Assembly (NCBI GenBank): GCA_045125245.1
Contig: JBGVNF010000107.1
Span: forward strand, 1 to 64,000
DNA from: SVEL01 sp045125245
Lineage (GTDB): Bacteria; Bacillota; Clostridia; Lachnospirales; Lachnospiraceae
Length of the DNA: 64,000 nucleotides
Reading direction: 5' to 3'
Part shown: positions 8,851 through 18,653 of the stretch, piece by piece
How the letters are laid out: each line of letters starts with the position of its first letter
Position numbering within the stretch: position 1 is the stretch's first letter
Made by a program: the position numbers and the translations under genes
Notes under the pieces: model-generated
What the model was told of the DNA's origin: nothing
The model's input: the letters and a program-made list of their open reading frames with translations, nothing else
The model's database searches: none

Positions 8851-11800
8851 ATGAAATTGTCCGCAAAATCATTTCATAAGAAAATATTATTGTTAATACT
8901 TTGTACGGTGGTAGTTGCCATAGGAGTAGTAATTGCATTGACTACGTTCTCGTATAAAGAGACATTAAAAGAATTTGGAGGGTCGGGGTATATTTTGGTG
9001 CCTTCTGATAAGGAGGTTTTAACCACTGATGTTGACGAAATGCATTATTTCTCGGCAGGGACAACATATCGAGAAAAGTTTGGAGAAAGTATAGTATTTA
9101 AGGATACTTCTAATAATAATGTAAAAATTGATAAGGAGCAGTTTGTTCATTATACTGATGGTTCGTTAAAGGCATTTACAAATGGTGTTGTAATGAGCTT
9201 GACTGAGGTGGACAAAAAGCAGGTTTCTTATTTTGGTGTATCTGATAAGACAACTATTGTAAAGAATGCAACTCAGTACGAAATGTCATATCTTGGAGAC
9301 GTTATGCAGATTCAGGAGTTTGTATGGAAGATTGCAGATGATACATATATGGTGGTAGCGCCAGAGATAACTGTTCGTTTAAGTAAAGATAAACAAGTGA
9401 AATTTAATGATTATGTTCAGATACAATATGTAGATGGTGAAATCGTGCGATTAGTTCATGAGCAAGGAACTTATCAGACGGTTTCTTCTGATGCGTTTAT
9501 TATGACAGATGGTGGAGTTGAGCTTAGACTTCTCTCGAAGTATTTCATAGTGGACGGAGAAGAAGCATTATCGTTAGAATCGATGATCATAGATTCAGAT
9601 GCAAATCTTGAAGTAGATGAAAATGAAGATAAACTTAAGCTTCCTACATTTAATGTAGTTAATGGTGCGGATGGTGCAAATGGAGATAATGGAGAAAATG
9701 GAGATAAGGGTGAAAATGGAGAAAATGGTATAAATGGAGAAAATGGTCAGTATGGTGAGTACGGAGAAGATGGAAAGTACGGCGAATACGGCGAATATGG
9801 TGAAGACGGTGAGCTTGGAGAAAATGGAGATAAGGGTGAAAACGGAAATAAGGGAGAAAATGGTATAAAAGGTGAAAATGGTGCAGGTGGTTCCAATGGA
9901 GAAAATGGAGATAAGGGTGAAAACGGAAATAAAGGTGAAAATGGTGAAAATGGTACTGCGGGAGAAGTAGGTACTGATGGAGAAATTGGAACAGATGGAG
10001 AAGCTGGTGCTGATGGTGACAGCGGACAGGATGGAGATAATGGAGGAAACGGTACAGATGGTGAAGATGGAATAGATGGAGAAGCTGGAGGCCAAGGAGC
10101 TGCTGGTGGAAACGGTGGCAATGGTGTCAATGGTGAAGATGGAACAGATGGTTTAGAAGGTGAAAATGGTACAGAAGGAGCAACTGGTCAGACAGGTGTT
10201 CCAGGCTGGGATGGTATGGATGCATCTGTACCTGTGTCTCCAGATGGTGTAGGCTCAATTGATCAAGGGTTAGCGCCTACAGTTACTATTGATTCGAAAA
10301 ACTATTATGTGGGAGCTGATTATGCTCAAATAGGGTTGATAGTTAGAGATGAGGGAGACTATTTATCAACAAATTTGACATGGACTATTTATACACGTGA
10401 TGGATATAAGTATGTAGATGGATATGATAAGAATATAAATAAAGATCGTGGTGTGATAAATAAGGGTTCCAATGGAATCGTATCAACAAATAAGCTTCAT
10501 CCAGACACAGAATATGTGCTTATTGTACACGGTAAATATGCAAATGATTATGGCGAATTTGAGCAGGATTTCCTTACAAAAATATTTGAAACAGATACAA
10601 TGGGTATTAGTTTAGAAAAAGTACAGGTAACAGAGGATGAGATCACAGTAAGAGTAGATTTGCTAGATGATAGTAAGGTTGGTTCTTATGGTATAGCACT
10701 CTATGATGAAGGAGATTATGATGAGCCTATTAGTGTAAAGACACTTTTAGCTGGACGTACATTTAGTGGTGTATATACATTTTCAAATGATGACAACCTT
10801 ATGACAGAAAAGAGGATTTATTCAAATTCTAACTATGTGGTAAAGCTTGTAAATATTGAATTAGATTCATCACAAATGGCTCCTGTAAATATCTCTTTAG
10901 ATGTAACAACATTGAAGACAGTACCACATTATTGGGATACTACTGTGGATCCTAAAAAGAAGGTATTGATAAGTGATGCAGCTGTAACGGCTGTGTCAAG
11001 TGATAGATATAAGACTGTAACTTTATCAATGGAATCAGGATTTCAAGATCCAGATGGAGGTATCATAGGATATAGATACGAATTATATACTACTGTGAGT
11101 AAAGAGCCTGGAACTGGAGAACTAGTTACGTCTAAAACAGTAACTTCCTTGCAAAATGTTATATTTGATGTAGATCCATCAAAGAATTACTATGGTCGTG
11201 TTGTAGTATTGTTTGACGATAATGAAAAGCTAGTGGAAATAGCAAGCAATAATTCAAAGGTTGTTACTATGGAGAGCAGAGTTTATCCAGTAACAGATAT
11301 TAAGCTTGAAGAAGTTAAATACGACAGTGTCAAGGGTGTGATAACTATAAGAGATGAACATGGTATGGTTATCGATAATATAGGTACTGTTGACGAAGGT
11401 AAGCGTCCGATGATAGTTACAATTATCGGTGAAGATGGAAATGCAAAAGGTATAACTATTGCATTTCCAGAAGAAGGCCAGGTATTAAGCAATACAAGGG
11501 TATATACATTTACACAAGACGGATTAAAACGAAATACAACATACAGTGTAAGAGTAGTTGGACCTGTAAATACAACAAATATGAGCTGGGATGATATGAA
11601 ATCGGAAGATAAAGATGAATATTCAAAGTATTATCTTGCTGGTATTAACTTTAGAACACCGGATCCAACACCTATGAAGGCTGAATTTTCTGTAAGCGAA
11701 AGAACAACTGCTGGCAATGCATTCCAGGTTAGTTTTGGAATATCTGATTCAAAAGGCGAAGCTGCGTATGAGGTTGGTAATTTGGAGAGAATTACATTTG

Positions 11801-14800
11801 CGTTATATGATAGTAGCCATAATCAAATAGGAACACCATGTCCTATGCTTGATAAGGGTAAAGAAGATGAACCGCATGCCAGTGATTTTAGTGAAATATA
11901 TAATAAGGATACATTTAGCAGTAAAGAGGAATTTGTATTAACAGATAAAGACTTTGGTGTAGACGGAGATAGTCGTATAGTAGGTGGTGGTACATTCTAC
12001 ATAAAGATAATAGATAGTGCAGACTATACAGTAAATGATAAGAGATACCCATATTTTACAAACAAGATGGATTGGGTGGAAGGAAGCATAGAATGTGAAG
12101 TTAAAATTACTAAGAAGCATACATTTAGTAATGATGTAAATGATGCAATTTCTGTGGAGCAGATTCAGAATGTAGATGCTGAAGCAAAGTTCCAGAGTAC
12201 AGAACTTGATGATGACACAGTGGTTGGTCTTAAGATAACTCCTGATTACTCATGGTCTGATGCAAAGTCTATTACATATTTTGTATATAAAGTAAATGTA
12301 TCAGAAAAAGAACCATTTATTGGACGTGAGTCAAGATTATTTAAGAGTAATTGGAGATATGAAGACGAGACTAAGAATGAAATTTTACCGGTTGGACAGA
12401 AAACATTTACTATATCAAAGGGAGAATATGGTTCAAACGTATCGCCATGGATAGTATATTTTGATGATGATTCTAATAATATTGCTGATGATAATAAGAC
12501 AAAGCTTTTTGAGAGAGGATATAGCTACTTTATAAGATATGAAGTAGTATGCGATGGATATATAGGTGGCGAAAAAAATTATCCTTCGTGCTTATATGTG
12601 GCAGACCCACCATTCTATAGATCACAGATATTTAATTTGCTTCGTCAGGAACCAAAGCTATATAGATACTTATGGGATACATCTAAGACTGATGATGACA
12701 AGTGGACACATCAGTGGAAATATTTGATAAATGATCCAGACGATGCGATTTTTGCAGAAAGTAAGGCACCACAGCTTTATGTATATCAGCCAAGTAAAAT
12801 TTATGATACTGCATTATCAAGTTTAGAATTAGATTTGACAGAAAGAAGAAAAGACACAAATACTAAAAAAGTTTCTTTAACAGATCTTTATTCAACTGTT
12901 GATAATATTCAAAAATGGGATAAAGATTATGATATTATATCTATAAAGGGACTTGAACCAAATTATTTCTATAATGTAGAAATTGATTACAGATTATGTG
13001 ATTACGTTGAGGTTGGAAGATATAATGGGAAAACAGATAGAACTACATCAAAGTTTTATCACGTAGATGATATGAAGTTAGTGGATACAGAAACAGGAAG
13101 AACTGATTTTGATCATTGGACTGAAGGTAAGGATTATCAAGTAGGCGGAGTGTTGGTTAAAGGTATTGGCACTGCAAATGGTGTAATCGAAGAAGGTGGA
13201 TACAGAATTAAACTTACTATACAGGGTGATGAAATAGATAAAATTGCCGCGCTTAAGGTGATTCTTAAGAGTAAGGCAGGTGATGGTAAATCTGTAGTAT
13301 ATGATCCTGTACCTATAGTGGTAGCAACAGATAATGCAACTGGTAGTACTATCAGTAATAATTATGCCAATGCATACCTTACATATGCGCCAATTTTGGA
13401 GGCGGGCTTAACTGAAAAAAATGTAGATGTAGAAGTGTATGCATATTGTAGAACAGGAAATAAAGGATTTAAGTCATATCTTGATTATAAGAAATATCCA
13501 GATTTTGCTTCTAAGGAATTTACTGCTGACTCAGCTTGGGCTATTAAAGGTGTAACATATACAGAGGGTTATGATTATGTAGAACAGGCATATTTTCTCT
13601 CAGAAGATAGCGAAGGAAAGATTTCCTTAAGCGGTAGCGGTCTTATGGATAAAGTTATAGATAAATCCAAGAGATTTCCTACAGTGCAGAATTCGTTAAT
13701 GCTTCCATATATGACAAAGATAACAGATGAACAGATAAGTAATACTGGTTTTTCTTTGATAACAGAAGCAAAGGATATGGCGAATATAAATATGATGTAT
13801 GCAAGTGAACCGTTGGCAATATTTATAAAAGATCAGGCGACAACAACAAATAATATGCTTACATCAATGATAAATCAGTTATATGAGATGACTAATACTC
13901 AGTTACCATCACATCAGATGGAGTGTGTAATGGATGAGAATGGCTTAAGAGACAAAGAAAATAGATATCTCTCAGTGGAAAGACTTGAGCTTAAGCGTCT
14001 TAAGCTTGATTTTGGTACAAAAGATTCAAATTTCCAAAGCGGAACTATAAAAACTGGCTCAGGACTTCCAGCTATAGCCCTTCATAATAATAAAACATCT
14101 ATTGGTAGAAGTAGTGCGACATTTGTGTTTAAAACAAAGGGAACTTTCCCTGTAAACTATAATGATAAGACTATTTATATCGAATTATATGATGAAACTA
14201 ATAATAAGAAGATAGAACTTAATAAATATTATTATGATGATGAAAAAGATGTAAGACATTATTTCTATGCAACAGAAGCATATAAGGATAAAGCTTCAGC
14301 ATACGAACACTTGGTGACAGAGCCTTCAGAGCTAAAAGGTACAAGTATAGTATACGGAAGCACAGGTGATGATGGACAATTGGAAATTGTAGTAAGAGGA
14401 TTAGAGCCATCTATAGAGGGAAAAGATCAAAAATATTATGCTTTAGTATATGCAAAAGATAAGCTAGATAAGCCACAGTATTTGTTCGACTATGCATTTG
14501 AACAAACTAAAAAAGAATATCGTTTCCAAACTGCAGGAAATATAGGTGTTGTTGTTACAAGTCCAACTTGGTTGAAACCAACATATATGGGTAAGCAAGG
14601 TTCCTTTAGATTTGCTGTTAATGGTAGTGAAGGAACTAATATGGCTATTTATTTCAAAGTATACGATAAGAATAATAATGAAATAAAGCCAGTAAATAGT
14701 GGAAACTATACAACAGGATACGGATATAAAGTAGATCCACTTGGTAATTTGATAAAATATTATGATAGTGATCCAAATACAAATAAACCTATATATGTAA

Positions 14801-15585
14801 ATTTAAAACCAGGTGGTGGTTTGAAGCTAAATAATGAATATATCTTGGAAGTTACAGCATATGAAGCTATTGATGAAAAAGTTAATTTTAGCTCACAGCT
14901 TGGTCAGACAAGATATACATTTAGAACACCAGCAACATTCACAGAGCCTAGAGCATCTGTACGTATATCACAGGGACAGAAGGATTTAAAGGTTACTGTA
15001 AATATGACAGATGTTGATCGTGTTATTATGAATGATACATATAATGTTCAATTATATAATACAGAGGGTGACTTGGTACGAGAATCATCTGTAAAGCTTG
15101 GTACGTCAAATGCTGGTAATGTTCTTCAGGCAGTGGTGGATTTCACAGAACTTACAGAGAATACAGCGTATATATTAAAAGTTTTGGCACCAGTAGACTT
15201 AAATAATGATGGATCTAAGGATACAGACTTATGTGTGAAAGAGATAAATACATCTACAATAAGCCAGGCGGAGGCGTCTGTGGTATATGAGTTTACTCGT
15301 GACGGAGAACTTAAGTTTACATTGCGTAACTGTACAAACTTTGAAAATGTACATAGTGTAATGTATTCAATATATTCAGAGGATGCTACAGAGTTTATTA
15401 AAAGTGAAATTGTTTTACTTGAAAGTTGGGATACTCCTGAAGAAGGTGGAGATGGAAAAAACTATTTGTATGTAGTGAAAGATTGGGAACCATTTTCAGG
15501 TAGAACATATTCATATGTAATACAGTATTACGATAATGATGGTAACCTACTTGGAACAACTAATGGATTCTTTAAGAAATCATAG
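8851..15585 (+). CDS. Giant membrane-anchored surface protein with collagen-like stalk and FN3-like repeats
   Basis: First gene of the ATPase operon, 2244 residues. A short basic N-terminus and one transmembrane helix (about 11-31) place the rest outside the cell. A beta-rich head of about 235 residues follows. Residues 272-457 are 62 uninterrupted Gly-X-Y triplets, acidic and nearly free of proline. The remaining roughly 1780 residues are tandem beta-sandwich modules with the fibronectin-III-like pattern (LHPDTEYVLIV and similar). There is no LPXTG motif or C-terminal helix, so it is held only by its N-terminal anchor. I start at the ATG at 8851 because the ATG at 8842 directly abuts the AAAGGAG. 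The function is unknown; the context suggests the extracellular arm of the rotary system. Confidence 0.8.
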   Translation: MKLSAKSFHKKILLLILCTVVVAIGVVIALTTFSYKETLKEFGGSGYILVPSDKEVLTTDVDEMHYFSAGTTYREKFGESIVFKDTSNNNVKIDKEQFVHYTDGSLKAFTNGVVMSLTEVDKKQVSYFGVSDKTTIVKNATQYEMSYLGDVMQIQEFVWKIADDTYMVVAPEITVRLSKDKQVKFNDYVQIQYVDGEIVRLVHEQGTYQTVSSDAFIMTDGGVELRLLSKYFIVDGEEALSLESMIIDSDANLEVDENEDKLKLPTFNVVNGADGANGDNGENGDKGENGENGINGENGQYGEYGEDGKYGEYGEYGEDGELGENGDKGENGNKGENGIKGENGAGGSNGENGDKGENGNKGENGENGTAGEVGTDGEIGTDGEAGADGDSGQDGDNGGNGTDGEDGIDGEAGGQGAAGGNGGNGVNGEDGTDGLEGENGTEGATGQTGVPGWDGMDASVPVSPDGVGSIDQGLAPTVTIDSKNYYVGADYAQIGLIVRDEGDYLSTNLTWTIYTRDGYKYVDGYDKNINKDRGVINKGSNGIVSTNKLHPDTEYVLIVHGKYANDYGEFEQDFLTKIFETDTMGISLEKVQVTEDEITVRVDLLDDSKVGSYGIALYDEGDYDEPISVKTLLAGRTFSGVYTFSNDDNLMTEKRIYSNSNYVVKLVNIELDSSQMAPVNISLDVTTLKTVPHYWDTTVDPKKKVLISDAAVTAVSSDRYKTVTLSMESGFQDPDGGIIGYRYELYTTVSKEPGTGELVTSKTVTSLQNVIFDVDPSKNYYGRVVVLFDDNEKLVEIASNNSKVVTMESRVYPVTDIKLEEVKYDSVKGVITIRDEHGMVIDNIGTVDEGKRPMIVTIIGEDGNAKGITIAFPEEGQVLSNTRVYTFTQDGLKRNTTYSVRVVGPVNTTNMSWDDMKSEDKDEYSKYYLAGINFRTPDPTPMKAEFSVSERTTAGNAFQVSFGISDSKGEAAYEVGNLERITFALYDSSHNQIGTPCPMLDKGKEDEPHASDFSEIYNKDTFSSKEEFVLTDKDFGVDGDSRIVGGGTFYIKIIDSADYTVNDKRYPYFTNKMDWVEGSIECEVKITKKHTFSNDVNDAISVEQIQNVDAEAKFQSTELDDDTVVGLKITPDYSWSDAKSITYFVYKVNVSEKEPFIGRESRLFKSNWRYEDETKNEILPVGQKTFTISKGEYGSNVSPWIVYFDDDSNNIADDNKTKLFERGYSYFIRYEVVCDGYIGGEKNYPSCLYVADPPFYRSQIFNLLRQEPKLYRYLWDTSKTDDDKWTHQWKYLINDPDDAIFAESKAPQLYVYQPSKIYDTALSSLELDLTERRKDTNTKKVSLTDLYSTVDNIQKWDKDYDIISIKGLEPNYFYNVEIDYRLCDYVEVGRYNGKTDRTTSKFYHVDDMKLVDTETGRTDFDHWTEGKDYQVGGVLVKGIGTANGVIEEGGYRIKLTIQGDEIDKIAALKVILKSKAGDGKSVVYDPVPIVVATDNATGSTISNNYANAYLTYAPILEAGLTEKNVDVEVYAYCRTGNKGFKSYLDYKKYPDFASKEFTADSAWAIKGVTYTEGYDYVEQAYFLSEDSEGKISLSGSGLMDKVIDKSKRFPTVQNSLMLPYMTKITDEQISNTGFSLITEAKDMANINMMYASEPLAIFIKDQATTTNNMLTSMINQLYEMTNTQLPSHQMECVMDENGLRDKENRYLSVERLELKRLKLDFGTKDSNFQSGTIKTGSGLPAIALHNNKTSIGRSSATFVFKTKGTFPVNYNDKTIYIELYDETNNKKIELNKYYYDDEKDVRHYFYATEAYKDKASAYEHLVTEPSELKGTSIVYGSTGDDGQLEIVVRGLEPSIEGKDQKYYALVYAKDKLDKPQYLFDYAFEQTKKEYRFQTAGNIGVVVTSPTWLKPTYMGKQGSFRFAVNGSEGTNMAIYFKVYDKNNNEIKPVNSGNYTTGYGYKVDPLGNLIKYYDSDPNTNKPIYVNLKPGGGLKLNNEYILEVTAYEAIDEKVNFSSQLGQTRYTFRTPATFTEPRASVRISQGQKDLKVTVNMTDVDRVIMNDTYNVQLYNTEGDLVRESSVKLGTSNAGNVLQAVVDFTELTENTAYILKVLAPVDLNNDGSKDTDLCVKEINTSTISQAEASVVYEFTRDGELKFTLRNCTNFENVHSVMYSIYSEDATEFIKSEIVLLESWDTPEEGGDGKNYLYVVKDWEPFSGRTYSYVIQYYDNDGNLLGTTNGFFKKS
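9664..10221 (+). repeat. Collagen-like Gly-X-Y region, 62 triplets
   Basis: Glycine occupies every third codon for 62 consecutive triplets. GEN, GED, GTD and GDK units predominate, and there is one proline, in GVP at triplet 60. Such segments can form triple helices; here Glu, Asp, Asn and Lys would have to stabilise them instead of proline. Confidence 0.9.
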
Positions 15586-15615
15586 CAAAGGTAATTATAT
15601 AGAGGAAGTGATTAT

Positions 15616-17559
15616 ATGAAACGAGCAGTAAAAAAAAATACAGGAATATATAATATCTTTGGCGCATTGATTGTATTGGCGTTAGTTGGATTATCAATAG
15701 TAGTGGTTAATGTGCTTAAGAACAAAAATGATACATATGTTATCCCAGCGGGAAGTACTGTTTATGATATAAACAATGAATACATCCCGCTTGAGGATGA
15801 TGGTAAATTATATTGGAAGGCTGACGGAAACTGTTATTTGAAAACGAGCGATAAGGAAGTTTACAAAATAGGTAAGACTGCCGTTATTCATGACAGTGAT
15901 ACAGAAACGATAAAAATTTATGGAGACGTGTATAGGGTAGATTCAGATGGAATAATATCTAATTTATCTGGCGTGACAGAGATAACTGACTTTTCTGAAC
16001 CGGGTATATATAAAATGTCAGATAGAAAATATTTGATGACAGGTAACGGAATAAAGTCTACAGATAAGTCATATGATGCTGAAAAGTATGTATATGTAAA
16101 TATTTACAAGTCAGGTACAGCCGTGCTTATGAATAATGAACAGTATAAAAATACTGTTTACCCTATTATGTTAAAAAGTGATCAGTTGTATTTTGATATA
16201 TCTAGTGAATTTGCATTATATGATGACAACTTAATAAACCTTAAAAAAGTCATTGGAAGTACAAATGAATATAGAAAAGATGCATTGTTGTATGTAGAAG
16301 GTTTAATAGGTGATGATGAATATGAGGCAGCAAATAAAAATCCAGATGTTATAACCATCGTTGGCGGTAATGGTGGAACTGGTGGAACTGGTGGAACTGG
16401 CGGAACTGCTGGAGCCGGTGGACTTGGTGGACTCGGTGGAACTGGTGGAACCGGCGGTGGCGGCGGAACTGGTGGAACTGGTGGAACTGGTGGACTTGGT
16501 GGAGCTGGTGGAGCTGGCGGACTTGGTGGAACTGGTGGAATCGGTGGAATCGGTGGAATCGGTGGACTTGGTGGAGCCGGTGGAGCTGGTGGACTTGGTG
16601 GAGCCGGTGGAGCTGGTGGAGCTGGTGGAGCTGGTGGAGCTGGTGGAGCCGGTGGAACTGGTGGAGCTGGTGGAACTGGTGGGACTGGTGGACTTGGTGG
16701 CTACGGCGGAAACGGTGGACATGGTGGCTACGGTGGAGACGGTGGAAACGGTGGAGCCGGTGGAAACGGTGGAACTGGTGGAACTGGTGGTCAAGGTGGC
16801 TTCGGCGGAGATGGCGGAACTGGTGGAGCTGGTGGAAACGGTGGAGCCGGTGGAAACGGTGGAACTGGTGGTCAAGGTGGCTACGGTGGCTACGGTGGAG
16901 ATGGCGGAAAAGGTAGTGATGCACATATCTCAGCATTAAAGTGGGTAGAGCTTACTTCTGTAACTCCTAATATAGGAACAATAGACGTTAGATATTTCAT
17001 TTCGGATATAACAAATGACTATGTTGGAGTGTATTTGATGGTTGAACATACAGACAATGGTGAGAAACTGACAGAAAAGATATATCTAAATAAGACATCG
17101 ACACAATATACTATAAAAAATTGTAAACCGGATACTTTGTATAAAATAACAATGTGTTATGATGCGTACTTTACAACTGATGGAAAGTTACAAGATGAGC
17201 CAACTTCAGTAGCACATGATACTGTATCTGTAAGAACAGGCTCAGATCTTGGATATATTTCAATTGTTTCATTGCTAGAAAATAAAATAGAGTTTCAGAT
17301 TAAGCTACAAAAGAATTATCCAATATCATCAGGAAAAGTTGTGTTATATAATAGTAGTGGTGAAAAGCCACTTGCTGTATATGTAATAAGTGAGAATGAG
17401 AGAAAAGCAGCAGAGGATGGAAACGTAACATGTAGACTTGAATTTGATACAAGTGGTGTGAATACAGGTGATTTATTATATCTTGTATTTGAAGATGTAG
17501 TATATGATGGAGAACCATTTGTAATATCGCAGAAGACATCTATTACATATAACAAGTAA
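15616..17559 (+). CDS. Membrane-anchored surface protein with Gly-Gly-X stalk
   Basis: Second gene of the operon, 647 residues, 30 bases after the first. A basic N-terminus and one helix (about 15-34) anchor it. A beta-rich head spans about 40-245. Residues 250-432 are 61 Gly-Gly-X triplets with a single interruption (AGA). The C-terminal 210 residues hold about two FN3-like beta domains. There is no sorting signal. The order anchor, head, triplet stalk, FN3 is the same as in the upstream 2244-residue protein, and the stalk is almost exactly as long in triplets. Gly-Gly-X runs can form polyglycine-II bundles or join collagen-like helices. No known function. Confidence 0.8.
   Translation: MKRAVKKNTGIYNIFGALIVLALVGLSIVVVNVLKNKNDTYVIPAGSTVYDINNEYIPLEDDGKLYWKADGNCYLKTSDKEVYKIGKTAVIHDSDTETIKIYGDVYRVDSDGIISNLSGVTEITDFSEPGIYKMSDRKYLMTGNGIKSTDKSYDAEKYVYVNIYKSGTAVLMNNEQYKNTVYPIMLKSDQLYFDISSEFALYDDNLINLKKVIGSTNEYRKDALLYVEGLIGDDEYEAANKNPDVITIVGGNGGTGGTGGTGGTAGAGGLGGLGGTGGTGGGGGTGGTGGTGGLGGAGGAGGLGGTGGIGGIGGIGGLGGAGGAGGLGGAGGAGGAGGAGGAGGAGGTGGAGGTGGTGGLGGYGGNGGHGGYGGDGGNGGAGGNGGTGGTGGQGGFGGDGGTGGAGGNGGAGGNGGTGGQGGYGGYGGDGGKGSDAHISALKWVELTSVTPNIGTIDVRYFISDITNDYVGVYLMVEHTDNGEKLTEKIYLNKTSTQYTIKNCKPDTLYKITMCYDAYFTTDGKLQDEPTSVAHDTVSVRTGSDLGYISIVSLLENKIEFQIKLQKNYPISSGKVVLYNSSGEKPLAVYVISENERKAAEDGNVTCRLEFDTSGVNTGDLLYLVFEDVVYDGEPFVISQKTSITYNK
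16363..16911 (+). repeat. Gly-Gly-X repeat region, 61 triplets
   Basis: A run of nine-base units encodes GGT, GGA, GGL, GGN, GGY and similar. One AGA unit breaks the pattern, and a GSD unit directly follows the last triplet. It is far more GC-rich than its surroundings and produces long spurious open frames in the other frames. Confidence 0.9.
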
Positions 17560-17576
17560 AAAGGAGAAAAAACATT

Positions 17577-17822
17577 ATGGAAGCAGTATTATCAGCAACA
17601 ATGTCAGCAGTAGGCTGGATTATCGGACTTGCTTTTATGGGGGCAGGTATCGGACTTGGAACTATGGGATCAAAAGTAGCAGAAGCAGTAGGAAGAAATC
17701 CTGAAACAAAGAGTGAAGTTATTCATTCTGTAATGGTTGTAGCGAGTGTAATGGTATTATTATTCTTGTTATTATTTGCTTTTGTTGTAGTATTATTATT
17801 CTTTAATCCATTAACTGCATAG
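17577..17822 (+). CDS. F-type ATPase c-subunit-like proteolipid lacking the ion-binding carboxylate
   Basis: An 81-residue two-helix hairpin. Helix 1 (about 11-33) carries the glycine-rich GAGIGLG packing motif and a SKVAEAVGRNPE segment matching the conserved polar loop (Arg40-Asn41-Pro42). By alignment with Clostridia c-subunits, the position of the essential Glu/Asp of helix 2 falls on Leu61. Helix 2 (about 52-76) contains no acidic residue at all, and helix 1 has none either. It should therefore still form a ring but cannot carry H+ or Na+ by the known mechanism. AAGGAG precedes the ATG. It lies 17 bases after the Gly-Gly-X protein gene and 19 bases before the b-delta gene, which follows the atp gene order. 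Confidence 0.88.
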   Translation: MEAVLSATMSAVGWIIGLAFMGAGIGLGTMGSKVAEAVGRNPETKSEVIHSVMVVASVMVLLFLLLFAFVVVLLFFNPLTA

Positions 17823-17841
17823 TGGCAAGGGGGAATGGCTG

Positions 17842-18645
17842 ATGGAATTTTTCGTGGCCGTTGTCATTGTACTATTGCTTTTAATTTACTTTATGTTAGT
17901 GGTACTTAGAAGCGTGGTATTTGAAGTAAACCAGAAAGTAAATGAATATTTTTTAAAACATTTAGAGGAATATGATGATCATTATTCAAGCAAGTTGTCT
18001 CGTATAAAAGAGATGAATGCTAAGGAAGAGAAGTTGTCAAGGACAATTAGAAGTCTTGAACGTGAAGCGGAATCATACAGAGTATCTCCATTTTACGTTC
18101 CAAGACCAGTTCCTAGAGATATCTATATTCCTACCGCAAGGTACATTGATAACGATTTTTTTGTTGAATACAAAGTCGCTAAAGACAAATTAATGAGTAT
18201 TGATAAACAGCAAGTTATTTATAATGTTCTCGAGAGAGTTCCGTATACTGGGAATTTAGAGAGATATAAGCTTGCTTGTGATATAATAGCGGATTTGAAT
18301 TTTGAAGTACTTTACAATCTGTGTAGTGTTTCAGCTGATGACCAGTTAAAGGCTTTAACAGAAACTTTAACAGGTGAAAAGAAGGAAATGTTAGAGCAGT
18401 ATGTAGAGAAATTGGAAGTAGATGAGATATTTGACAGTATGAAATTTTATGATTACGTTAAGAATATCCGCTTAAGTGAAGATCCGAATGTATATGTAAG
18501 TGTTGCAGAAAACGAACAGGATTATACAGAGGAAGAGAAGAACATTATTTGTTCTGTAGATAGTAACATTTGTGAAGGAATCAAGATTATTTTTCAAAAT
18601 AAAATTTATGATTACAGCATTTATAAAACAAGAAGAAAAGGTTGA
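17842..18645 (+). CDS. Fused b-delta stator-like subunit of the F1-like ATPase
   Basis: 267 residues combining what are usually two subunits. An N-terminal membrane helix (about 4-24) and a charged coiled segment (about 27-78) look like a shortened subunit b. The rest is delta-like: a helical domain (about 110-205), then a C-terminal stretch (VDSNICEGIKI with NKIYDYSI) matching the end of bacterial delta (VD..I.GGVK with NRIYDGS). It would anchor the top of the hexamer to the membrane as a stator. The coil is shorter than in a normal b subunit. Natural b-delta fusions exist in mycobacteria but are built differently. AAGGGGG precedes the ATG. Confidence 0.8.
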   Translation: MEFFVAVVIVLLLLIYFMLVVLRSVVFEVNQKVNEYFLKHLEEYDDHYSSKLSRIKEMNAKEEKLSRTIRSLEREAESYRVSPFYVPRPVPRDIYIPTARYIDNDFFVEYKVAKDKLMSIDKQQVIYNVLERVPYTGNLERYKLACDIIADLNFEVLYNLCSVSADDQLKALTETLTGEKKEMLEQYVEKLEVDEIFDSMKFYDYVKNIRLSEDPNVYVSVAENEQDYTEEEKNIICSVDSNICEGIKIIFQNKIYDYSIYKTRRKG

Positions 18646-18653
18646 TGTAGATT

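Noticed and set aside
9595..10130. Long open frames on the minus strand opposite the collagen-like region
   Set aside because: They arise because GGN-rich triplets give Pro/Ser/Thr-rich frames on the other strand. They have no ribosome binding sites or plausible domains.
9664..16911. PE-PGRS or other mycobacterial glycine-rich family membership
   Set aside because: There is no PE domain, the organism is low GC, and the Gly-Gly-X pattern here is strict triplets between a membrane anchor and FN3-like domains.
16303..16939. Three long open frames (two minus, one plus) across the Gly-Gly-X repeat
   Set aside because: They are frame-shadows of the nine-base repeat, giving simple Ser/Thr, His or Val/Glu patterns only.
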